A stretch of 10,843 nt of DNA from Dehalococcoidia bacterium (GTDB lineage: Bacteria; Chloroflexota; Dehalococcoidia; SAR202; UBA11138): the NCBI GenBank assembly GCA_012270665.1, contig JAAXHY010000175.1, positions 1 to 10,843 of the forward strand, given 5' to 3'. The translations under genes were made by a program, and so were the position numbers. Below are positions 1 through 6,302 of this stretch, piece by piece (within the stretch, counting starts at the first letter, position 1; every line of letters begins with the position of its first letter). The notes beneath the pieces are model-generated. The model searched no databases and had not been told where the DNA came from. It saw only the letters and a list, made by a program, of their open reading frames with translations.

Positions 1-1302
1 GATGACGGGGATGCCCGCTTCGTGGAAGGGCGTGTGGTCGCTGCCGACCCCTTCCGGGAGTCCGGCGTTGGCAGCTTTGGCGCCTATGTCCGCCGCAATC
101 TCGGTTGCATGGCTTGTAAGTTCCCTACTGCCGATAAAATCCAGATGATCGCCCGACCCCGGTACGTCGAAGTTCAGCATGGCGATGGCGCCTTCAATTT
201 CCTGCTCGGTGAGGGTGTCAACGTAGTGGCGGCTTCCGAACAGCCCGATCTCCTCAGCTCCGAACAAGACGAACTTGAGGGTGAACGGATATTCAGTGTC
301 CGCCGTAAGTTCGGCCATCGTCATTACTACGGACAGCCCAGAGCCGTTGTCATTCGCGCCCTGGGTGTCGGGGGTGGTGTCGTAGTGCGCTCCGACGATG
401 ACAGTACCTGCGGACTCTGAGTCACCAGGCTTCTCCGCGATGACGTTCCTGGAGGGTAGAGAGGTATCTCTCACAGACACGGAGGCCGTTGGCTTGCCCT
501 GCTCAACCAGATCCCTCAGTCTGAGGCCGTCGGCTCTTGTCATGGACACGACAGGTATATAGGAGCCTGACATAAGTCCGCCCCTGAAGTTGCCGGGTTG
601 GTTATTGAAGATAATCGCGCCTATCGCGCCGGCCTCGGCTACGCGGTCGACTTTCTCCTGGAAAGTGATAGTCCCTCTTTCGATCAACGCTATCTTTTCG
701 TTCAGCCCTTCGGGAGGAATATCTTCCTCGAATGCTTGGCCCACTTCGACTAAAGTACCCATGGGCGTCTTATCTAAGACAGAACCACTGATTGGCAGCG
801 TTTCGATAACTTCCGGGGTAGAAGTGAAATCTAAAGAGAACTCGACCGTGGCGGCCACGCCGAATGCTTCGAAGTCCTGGATGTAAACGTCGTACCCTAG
901 TTCCTCCAGCTCGTTTCTGAGGAAGTGGGCGGCTGCGAGTTCCTCGCCGGTAGCGCTCTCCCTGGGGCTGAATTCCGCAGTGAGATGTTCCAGGAAGGCG
1001 AAGGTCTTCTCTTCGAGGAGTGTGTCCGTCGTTTGCGCCGGGGGAATCGGGACGGCGGTTGCCGTCGGCGTGGGCGGAAGCGGAGTGGAGGTCGGAGAAG
1101 GCGGAACAGCGGTCGCCGTGGGCGTTGGGGGGACCGGCGTTGGAGAAGGCGAGATATGTATGGGCGCCGGAGTAGAGGTAGGCGGAATGCTTGTGGGTGA
1201 GACAGGAGGCGCCTCCTGAGCCTCTCCACCGCACACCACCAGAGCGAGCGCCGCCACCACCAGCGGCAGTATCACGCGCGTCTTCAGGCTTTCAGGCATC
1301 AT
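1..1302 (-). CDS. Secreted M28-family zinc aminopeptidase lipoprotein with PA domain (partial, C-terminus cut by window edge)
   Basis: The minus-strand frame stays open for 434 codons from ATG at 1302 to base 1, so the C-terminus is missing. A signal segment (residues 10-23) ends in LVVC with Cys24, a loose lipobox that suggests lipidation. A Pro/Thr/Ser-rich linker (about 28-92) follows, then the peptidase with an inserted PA domain (about 165-280). The M28 metal site is intact: His306 in GAHYD, bridging Asp318 in GANDNGSG, catalytic Glu350 and metal Glu351 in GAEEIG, Asp379 in NFD, and His423 in SDHTPFHE. Family members release N-terminal amino acids using two zinc ions. The role here, extracellular peptide scavenging, is inferred. 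An AGGA lies 9 nt before the first of two adjacent ATGs, which favours that one. The gene is 154 nt downstream of lepB on the same strand. The substrate cannot be read from the sequence. Confidence 0.93.
   Translation of the reverse strand, partial: MMPESLKTRVILPLVVAALALVVCGGEAQEAPPVSPTSIPPTSTPAPIHISPSPTPVPPTPTATAVPPSPTSTPLPPTPTATAVPIPPAQTTDTLLEEKTFAFLEHLTAEFSPRESATGEELAAAHFLRNELEELGYDVYIQDFEAFGVAATVEFSLDFTSTPEVIETLPISGSVLDKTPMGTLVEVGQAFEEDIPPEGLNEKIALIERGTITFQEKVDRVAEAGAIGAIIFNNQPGNFRGGLMSGSYIPVVSMTRADGLRLRDLVEQGKPTASVSVRDTSLPSRNVIAEKPGDSESAGTVIVGAHYDTTPDTQGANDNGSGLSVVMTMAELTADTEYPFTLKFVLFGAEEIGLFGSRHYVDTLTEQEIEGAIAMLNFDVPGSGDHLDFIGSRELTSHATEIAADIGAKAANAGLPEGVGSDHTPFHEAGIPVI
1048..1131 (-). 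repeat. Coding repeat in the Pro/Thr linker of the M28 lipoprotein
   Basis: The ten-residue unit PPTPTATAVP occurs twice, at residues 58-67 and 76-85, exactly 54 nt apart. The two DNA copies (1102-1131 and 1048-1077) differ at several third codon positions, so the duplication is not recent or the peptide is under selection. Such linkers typically hold a catalytic domain away from the membrane anchor and may be O-glycosylated; that is known of similar linkers and not shown here. Confidence 0.8.
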
Positions 1303-1456
1303 TTGTCAGTTTCCTGGGAGAGTATTCGTATTGAGTACGTTGTGGGGCGATTGAGCGGTTTCTCGGGTCTGGGGCATACCGACCGGCGCCCTCATGGGAA
1401 GGGGACTCGCAGATGACCTTGAGCGCGTGCCCGATGACGCCGGTCGCAAATCTGAA

Positions 1457-2044
1457 TCATCTGAACGCTTGAAGCGCCCCGATTCTGTCCGTCGGCCAGT
1501 AGCTTATCCATGCCCTCCCAACGACGTGTTCGTCTGACAGGAAGCCCCAGTCGCGCGAGTCGCTGGAGGAGCGTCTGTTGTCCCCCAGGACATAGTAGGC
1601 ATTCTCAGGCACTGCGACAGGGTCTAACGTGCGCCTGTCTCGGTTGACAACGTAGGGCTCTTCTACCATTTCTCCATTTCGGATTACCTGCCCGGACTGA
1701 ATTTCAATCGTGTCTCCCGGGACTCCGATGACACGCTTCACAAGGTCGCGCGACTGGTCGGTGGGGAAGTTGAAGATGATGATCTCGCCATATTTGGGCC
1801 GGTGGAAGGTGTACAGCGAGTCTCCTTCGCCCGACGGTTGTATGAACGGCAGGAAACCGGCGAGAGTATCTATCGAGACGCGGGAGTAGATTATCTTGTT
1901 GGCGACGATGTATTGGCCCTCGGTCAGGGTAGGGACCATGCTCGATCCTTCTACCCTGAAGTTCTGAACGCTGAGGTGCAGGGCCAAGAACACCGCAAGA
2001 GAAAGCAGGCCGGTCTCTATCAACTCCCGTATGAATTCTCTCAA
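1457..2044 (-). CDS. lepB: Signal peptidase I (TTG start)
   Basis: A 195-residue type I signal peptidase (family S26) that cleaves signal peptides from exported proteins at the outer face of the cytoplasmic membrane. An N-terminal membrane segment (about residues 9-27) precedes box B, SSMVPT, with nucleophile Ser35. Box D, VKRVIGVPGD, carries the general-base Lys103, and box E reads GDNRRSSSDSRDWG. Both halves of the Ser/Lys dyad are therefore present. The length is normal for a short bacterial enzyme with one membrane anchor. The start must be TTG at 2042-2044: an in-frame TGA lies seven codons upstream, and the first ATG codes for Met36 inside the catalytic motif. A GAAGG lies 10 nt upstream of the TTG. 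The M28 lipoprotein gene follows on the same strand; lipoproteins are normally cleaved by signal peptidase II, so the pairing need not be functional. Confidence 0.96.
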   Translation of the reverse strand: MREFIRELIETGLLSLAVFLALHLSVQNFRVEGSSMVPTLTEGQYIVANKIIYSRVSIDTLAGFLPFIQPSGEGDSLYTFHRPKYGEIIIFNFPTDQSRDLVKRVIGVPGDTIEIQSGQVIRNGEMVEEPYVVNRDRRTLDPVAVPENAYYVLGDNRRSSSDSRDWGFLSDEHVVGRAWISYWPTDRIGALQAFR

Positions 2045-2075
2045 TCGAGTACTGCCTTCGCGTCAAGCCGAGATA

Positions 2076-2088
2076 TATGTCCATTATA
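2076..2088 (-). promoter_or_regulatory. Probable -10 box of lepB promoter
   Basis: A perfect TATAAT on the minus strand (2083-2088), directly preceded by TG, predicts a transcript start near 2076 and a leader of about 31 nt containing the GAAGG ribosome site of lepB. No good -35 hexamer is seen at 16-18 nt spacing, so recognition may rely on the strong -10 or on an activator. Confidence 0.5.
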
Positions 2089-2164
2089 CAGCAGAGGCTT
2101 TGGGTTATCGGTAGTCGGTTTTAGTACCAAGCTATCAGCAATACGCTCGTGAGCCCGAATGTTA

Positions 2165-2204
2165 CAAATGTGACTCGCCATTTTAGCTGGGTGAGTCACA
2201 TTTG
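2165..2204. repeat. 12-bp perfect inverted repeat between divergent lepB and SIMPL genes
   Basis: CAAATGTGACTC (2165-2176) is matched exactly by its reverse complement GAGTCACATTTG (2193-2204). The inner bases extend the pairing by a G-T wobble and two C-G pairs, giving a 15-bp stem with a 10-nt loop (2180-2189). No T-run follows on either strand, so it does not look like an intrinsic terminator. It sits about 77 bp upstream of the lepB -10 box and about 150 bp upstream of the SIMPL start. The half-sites resemble the CRP/FNR-family half-site TGTGA but are about 27 bp apart, wider than a single classical site. An operator or an RNA hairpin are both possible. Confidence 0.75.
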
Positions 2205-2356
2205 GCGTTCCATCCGCGCTCCGCCCAACGCTAGGATAACGCTGTAGGTCCCACCGGATCGTCGAGAGAAGAAGTCATACGGGGATGTTCGCTATCATAG
2301 TGGGAATAGGAACGCGAGTATTGGAGTTTCGAGTCATTCGCAGAAGGAGGGAAGAT

Positions 2357-3220
2357 ATGAATCTGAGAAACGGGATTAGGGTTGCGGCGATTGTAATGAT
2401 GGCCGCCGCGATGCTGCTGGCGACAGCCTGTGAGTTGGAAGGCGGGGCGGACGGTGAACAGTCCAGGATCAACACGGCGGGCGTCTCGGCAGGCAACGCG
2501 GCTCTCTTCGGCATATCGCAGGGGGCGCAGCAGGGGGCGTCGCAGGCGTTGGCCTCGGACGGACGGGGAGAGATTCACGTCAGCGGACAGGGCAAGGTTT
2601 CAATCGAACCCGATCTGGCCATACTGAACCTGGGTGTCGAAACCAGGGGCGCCACAGTCTCGGAGGCGCGTGAGGAAGCGGCCACAGCTATGGCCGCTGT
2701 CATGGATGCGCTGGAGAGCGCGGGCATCGCGGAAAACGACGTGCAGACACGCCACTTCGATATCCGGCCTGAGTATGAGTGGCAGGAGATGACAGAGAAC
2801 GGCGTTCGAACCAGCAAGTCCGTGTTGATCGGATACAGAGTAAGCAACAGCCTCACGGTCAAGGCGCGAGACCTTGACAACGTTGGAACGGTTATTGACC
2901 ACACTGCGGAGGCAGGGGGAGACGCGATCCGATTCAACGGCCTGAGCTTTACCACAGAGGACTTGTCTCCGGCGATGGCTCAGCTTCGTGAAGACGCTGT
3001 GAACGACGCCATGAGCAAGGCCGCGCATTTCGCGGAGTTGGCGGGCGTGGACCTCGGCGACCTAATCTTCATTTCGGATGGAACCGTCGCAAGACCGCTG
3101 ACTCAAACCTATCCGGAAACTCGCGCATTCATGGCGGCGTCATTAGACGCTCCGACCAGCATTAGCGCAGGCGAACTGGACGTCTCGCTGACGGTGCAAA
3201 CGGCCTTTGCCATAGAGTAG
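2357..3220 (+). CDS. SIMPL-domain (DUF541, YggE-like) lipoprotein
   Basis: A 287-residue protein beginning at ATG 2357, chosen over an in-frame ATG 24 codons upstream because AAGGAGGG ends 5 nt before it and a lipoprotein signal begins there. The hydrophobic segment (about 8-24) ends in ATAC with Cys25 as the likely lipidated residue. A short Gly/Gln/Ala-rich stretch follows, then a SIMPL domain (about 74-287) that opens IHVSGQGKVSIEPDLAILNLGV, here typical of the family, and ends in the conserved beta-strand ELDVSLTVQTAF. SIMPL proteins are periplasmic or surface proteins that assemble into oligomeric rings; E. coli YggE has been linked to oxidative stress, but a biochemical role is not settled. 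It is monocistronic, with its own terminator, and is divergent from lepB. Confidence 0.93.
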   Translation: MNLRNGIRVAAIVMMAAAMLLATACELEGGADGEQSRINTAGVSAGNAALFGISQGAQQGASQALASDGRGEIHVSGQGKVSIEPDLAILNLGVETRGATVSEAREEAATAMAAVMDALESAGIAENDVQTRHFDIRPEYEWQEMTENGVRTSKSVLIGYRVSNSLTVKARDLDNVGTVIDHTAEAGGDAIRFNGLSFTTEDLSPAMAQLREDAVNDAMSKAAHFAELAGVDLGDLIFISDGTVARPLTQTYPETRAFMAASLDAPTSISAGELDVSLTVQTAFAIE

Positions 3221-3240
3221 CGGATGTACACAGCGCGGGA

Positions 3241-3273
3241 CTGGGACAGTCGCGAACGTCTGTCCCGGTTTTT
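3241..3273 (+). terminator. Intrinsic terminator of the SIMPL gene
   Basis: CTGGGACAG (3241-3249) pairs with CTGTCCCGG (3260-3268), nine pairs including one T-G wobble. Two further C-G pairs can form inside around a CGAA tetraloop. Five T residues (3269-3273) follow at once. It starts 20 nt after the SIMPL stop codon. Confidence 0.85.
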
Positions 3274-3381
3274 CACGCGAGGCGCTATTTGCGTCTTTTC
3301 AAAACTATGCGCGTCTTTAAGTGTGACGATTCTTTGGTCTAGGATTGGTTCGGGATTATTCCAACGCAAGGTGAAAGAGCC

Positions 3382-3984
3382 ATGATTCTGAGTGACCGGT
3401 CTATCAAAGAGCGCATGGCCGAGAGGGGGATCGTCGTAGATCCGCTTGGGCCGAACGCTATCCAGCCCGCAAGCGTAGATATCCGGCTCGACAGGGAAGT
3501 GCTCATCTTTCGCAATAGCTGGCGGACGCACATTGACGTAATGCAGCCCGCCGATGATGTCGTGGAGCGCGTCAAGATCGAGGAAGAGCGTCCGTTCATC
3601 CTGCATCCGGGGCAGTTCGCGCTGGGCAGCACCCTGGAAACGGTCACGATTCCCGATGACATAGTGGCGAGGATAGAGGGCAAAAGTTCGCTGGCCCGGT
3701 ACGGCCTGCTCATCCACTCTACCGCCGGGTTCGTGGACCCAGGGTGGACCGGCAAGCTGACGCTGGAGTTTTCCAACGTGGGCATTCTGGGAATCACGCT
3801 TCGCTACGGCATGAAGATAGGCCACATATCGTTCACGCAACTCTCGACTCCCGCGGACCATCCATACGGTTCCGGCGAACTGGGAAGCAAGTACCAGGGA
3901 CAGGACGGCCCCGCCGCTTCGCGCTACTACATGGAATACCAGTTGCCGATGAACGGCTCCGAGAACGCTCCCCGGCAATCCTGA
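3382..3984 (+). CDS. dcd: dCTP deaminase family enzyme, probably dUMP-forming
   Basis: A 200-residue Dcd/dUTPase-superfamily enzyme. It deaminates dCTP and, in the bifunctional subgroup, also removes pyrophosphate to give dUMP for thymidylate synthesis. Diagnostic motifs are ASVDIRL (30-36), GKSSLARYGL (100-109, with substrate-contacting Ser102 and Arg106), HSTAGFVDPGWTGKLTLE (112-129, with catalytic Glu129), and the C-terminal GSGELGSKYQGQ lid with a following SRYY. The HxTAGFxDPG form and the SKYQGQ tail match the bifunctional mycobacterial and archaeal enzymes better than E. coli Dcd, which is why the dUMP-forming type (EC 3.5.4.30) is preferred; this is inference. AAGGTGA lies 7 nt before the ATG. 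The gene stands alone and converges on meaB, with 16 nt between the two stop codons. Confidence 0.95.
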   Translation: MILSDRSIKERMAERGIVVDPLGPNAIQPASVDIRLDREVLIFRNSWRTHIDVMQPADDVVERVKIEEERPFILHPGQFALGSTLETVTIPDDIVARIEGKSSLARYGLLIHSTAGFVDPGWTGKLTLEFSNVGILGITLRYGMKIGHISFTQLSTPADHPYGSGELGSKYQGQDGPAASRYYMEYQLPMNGSENAPRQS

Positions 3985-3991
3985 CGGACTA

Positions 3992-4014
3992 AGAAACCGG
4001 TTATCCCCGACCGG
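3992..4014 (-). terminator. Weak candidate terminator of the glmU-CBS-meaB operon
   Basis: On the minus strand CCGGT and ACCGG (4014-4010 and 4001-3997) form a 5-bp GC-rich stem with an 8-nt loop, followed by TTTCTT. It overlaps the meaB stop codon. The stem is short, so the call is tentative. Confidence 0.3.
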
Positions 4015-5050
4015 GTGGACTGCCGGAGAGGGGCGGCCGGCGCCAGAGCGAGGCTTCGATACGTTCCGCAGCCGTGTAGGGATCAAGGTCGCCGGCCTTC
4101 ACCTCTCCTACCGTTTTCTTCAGCGCGCGGTCTTCCGATATGGCTCGCTCGATTTCGGCGGAGACGGAGGATGTAACCAGGCGAGTCACCTCAGCGATTA
4201 ACTGTCGCTTGCGACGCTCTGTCAGACGTCCGGATTCTCTCATGGCCCGCAGGCGGAGACGAGTCTCTTCATAGAGCTCGGAGGTTCCCCGGCCCAGGTG
4301 AGCCTGCGTCATAAGCAGGCGCGGCTTCAACTCGCTCGGACGAGGGTCGAGTGAGATCATGGCCCTCAACGCGGAAGCCATCTGTCCCGCGCCGTCGCGG
4401 TCGGCCTTGTTCACTACGAATATGTCGGCTATCTCCAGCAGCCCGGCCTTCATTGCCTGCACCGTGTCGCCCGCTTCGGGGACCAGGACGACCGCGACGA
4501 TGTCGGCGACCCCCAGGATGTCGAGTTCGGTCTGGCCCACACCCACGGTTTCCACCAGAATGATGTCCTTGCCGAGCGCGTCCAGAAGATTCACGCCGGC
4601 CCTGCATACGGCGGCGAGCCCTCCATGCGCCCCCCTGGTGGCGACGCTGCGTATGAACACCTCCGTGTCCAGGTAGTGGTCGCGCATCCTAATGCGGTCA
4701 CCCAGGACAGAGCCCCCGCTGAAAGGGCTTGTCGGATCAACGGCCAGGACGCCGACGCTCCTGCCATCCTCCCGCGCTATGTGGACGAGGCGGTCAACGA
4801 TGGTGCTCTTTCCGGCGCCGGGAGGTCCCGTTATGCCCACGACCTCGGCATTTCCGGTGTTCGGATGGGCGAGCCGCATCACATGGCGGAGGGCGGGGTC
4901 GTCGTTCTCGATGAGCGTAAACAGGCGGGCAAGCGCGCGCCTGTCGGCATCGAGGGCGCGGTCGAAGAGACCGGAGAGAGCGCCAGAAGTCTCGGTTTTG
5001 GAGTGTCGGGGTCGGAGAGAGCGCCTTTGTTCAGGAGTTCCGGGAGGCAT
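4001..5050 (-). CDS. meaB: MeaB/ArgK-type G3E GTPase, methylmalonyl-CoA mutase chaperone
   Basis: A 349-residue GTPase from ATG 5050. The P-loop is GPPGAGKST (75-83). The MeaB-specific stretch VDPTSPFSGGSVLGDRIRM follows (104-122), then ETVGVGQTE (167-175) as the switch II/Walker B region and NKAD (214-217) for guanine recognition. A helical C-terminal extension of the kind used for dimerisation completes it. Family members use GTP hydrolysis to load and protect the adenosylcobalamin cofactor of methylmalonyl-CoA or related mutases; the old name ArgK (arginine transport ATPase) is misleading. A longer reading from TTG 5119 is possible but would run 89 nt into the upstream gene. The chosen start overlaps it by 20 nt and has GGAAG 9 nt upstream. 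No mutase or cobalamin gene lies in the window, so the client is inferred from family knowledge only. Confidence 0.95.
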   Translation of the reverse strand: MPPGTPEQRRSLRPRHSKTETSGALSGLFDRALDADRRALARLFTLIENDDPALRHVMRLAHPNTGNAEVVGITGPPGAGKSTIVDRLVHIAREDGRSVGVLAVDPTSPFSGGSVLGDRIRMRDHYLDTEVFIRSVATRGAHGGLAAVCRAGVNLLDALGKDIILVETVGVGQTELDILGVADIVAVVLVPEAGDTVQAMKAGLLEIADIFVVNKADRDGAGQMASALRAMISLDPRPSELKPRLLMTQAHLGRGTSELYEETRLRLRAMRESGRLTERRKRQLIAEVTRLVTSSVSAEIERAISEDRALKKTVGEVKAGDLDPYTAAERIEASLWRRPPLSGSPPGRG

Positions 5051-6290
5051 ACTCTGAATCTTCCGCCTCAGTGCGGTTGACGCGCAGGGTATTGGGCCTG
5101 CGACCGACGGTATCCACAACCACTATGCTAAGTCCGTCGTGGTGAACCGTGTCGCCCTGCACCGGCACTTTGCCAAGCTGGTCGAACACCAGGCCCCCAA
5201 TGGTGTCGAAGCCGTCCGCAGTGATGTTGATACCAAGCGACTCGTTCAATTCGTCAATCGGCAGCCGAGCATCCACAAGAAACTCGGAGCTTCCTATACT
5301 GCGTATGACGGGTTCCTCGGCGTCGAATTCGTCCTGGATCTCTCCGACTATCTCCTCCAGCAGGTCCTCGATGGTCACTATGCCGGAAACTCCTCCGTAC
5401 TCGTCCACCACGATGGCCAGATGCACGCGCCTCTCCTGGAACTCGCCAAGCAGTTCTTCCAGACTCTTGGATTCCGGCACGAAGAGGGGTGGGCGCACCA
5501 CTTCTTTGGCTGTCACTACGGACGGATCGCGCCCGCTTGCAATCTGTCGGAGGACATCTCTGGCATGGGCCACGCCTTCTATGTGGTCGAGGTCGCCCTC
5601 GAACACCGGCATACGGCTGTGGCCGGCTTTGTTCATTGCCTCGGCAAGAGCCTCCAGAGTGGTTCCGGCTTCCACAGCGGCGATGTCCACTCGTGGCGTC
5701 ATTATCTCACGCGCCACGGTCTGGTCGAGCTGTACGACTCCGCGTATCATTCTGACTTCATGTTCGTCCAAGGGGTTGCTGTCGGTGTCCACAGAGAGCG
5801 CGATATCGAGAGACGACTCCGATTCGGACGCTGTGCGGTTCAGCAACGCATCGTGAATCAGGAGCGCCGGCCTGAGAGGATATGACAGCGCCCAGGCGAC
5901 TCTGGGCATGACAGAGCACAGCGGGTTGGAGTAACGCGCTCCAACGAAGCGAGCGAGGAGTATCATGCCGCCTAGCCCGAGCAGGGCGATGATCGTGACA
6001 AGGGTCAGTATGTCCCATCGTGTATCCCACACGCTGATCGAAAGCGAAGCCGCGGCTATCAGCGCCGCGCCGAAAGCTATCATCCCGATCAGTTTGAAGG
6101 GGGCGATTTGACCGCTTGGAATATCCGCAATCAGATCGAGAGGGTCACATTTCCCCGAATCTCCATTGGCGAGATGGTAAGCCGCAGACTGAAGTCTGGA
6201 GGCGATGGCGGCGGACCCTGCCTCGGCAATCGCAAGAATCAGTATGGAAACTGCCAGAGTAAGCGCTGCTAACGTACTGTCACTCTCCAA
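5031..6290 (-). CDS. CNNM/CorC (HlyC)-type membrane protein with CBS pair
   Basis: A 419-residue membrane protein. The N-terminal CNNM (DUF21) domain has hydrophobic segments at about 8-29, 64-87 and 92-115, with a reduced form of the family motif (AEAGSAAIASRLQ, 22-34). A CBS pair follows (about 190-250 with IMTPRVDI; about 263-322 with VVDEYGGVSGIVTIEDLLEE), then a CorC_HlyC domain (about 327-407). Relatives are linked to magnesium or cobalt efflux, and the CBS pair senses adenine nucleotides; the haemolysin name is historical. The start is TTG 6290, with GGAG 7 nt upstream: an in-frame TGA, which is also the glmU stop, lies five codons upstream and no in-frame ATG or GTG precedes the first membrane helix. 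Only 12 nt separate it from glmU and it overlaps meaB by 20 nt, so co-transcription is likely. The transported ion cannot be read from the sequence. Confidence 0.93.
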   Translation of the reverse strand: MESDSTLAALTLAVSILILAIAEAGSAAIASRLQSAAYHLANGDSGKCDPLDLIADIPSGQIAPFKLIGMIAFGAALIAAASLSISVWDTRWDILTLVTIIALLGLGGMILLARFVGARYSNPLCSVMPRVAWALSYPLRPALLIHDALLNRTASESESSLDIALSVDTDSNPLDEHEVRMIRGVVQLDQTVAREIMTPRVDIAAVEAGTTLEALAEAMNKAGHSRMPVFEGDLDHIEGVAHARDVLRQIASGRDPSVVTAKEVVRPPLFVPESKSLEELLGEFQERRVHLAIVVDEYGGVSGIVTIEDLLEEIVGEIQDEFDAEEPVIRSIGSSEFLVDARLPIDELNESLGINITADGFDTIGGLVFDQLGKVPVQGDTVHHDGLSIVVVDTVGRRPNTLRVNRTEAEDSEYASRNS

Positions 6291-6302
6291 TTCATGGCTC
6301 CA

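Noticed and set aside
2165..2204. Intrinsic terminator at the lepB/SIMPL palindrome
   Set aside because: No T-run follows the stem on either strand, and both neighbouring genes point away from it.
2285..2356. Upstream ATG extension of the SIMPL protein
   Set aside because: It would put 24 residues before the lipoprotein signal and lacks a ribosome site, whereas ATG 2357 has AAGGAGGG in place.
3109..4086. Long open frame on the minus strand (325 codons) opposite dcd
   Set aside because: It lies antisense to the well-supported Dcd gene and the end of the SIMPL gene, has no recognisable domain and an Arg/Pro-rich shadow composition.
5139..5885. Plus-strand open frame (248 codons) inside the CNNM/CorC-type gene
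   Set aside because: It is antisense to the CBS and CorC_HlyC domains and has no family resemblance or ribosome site.
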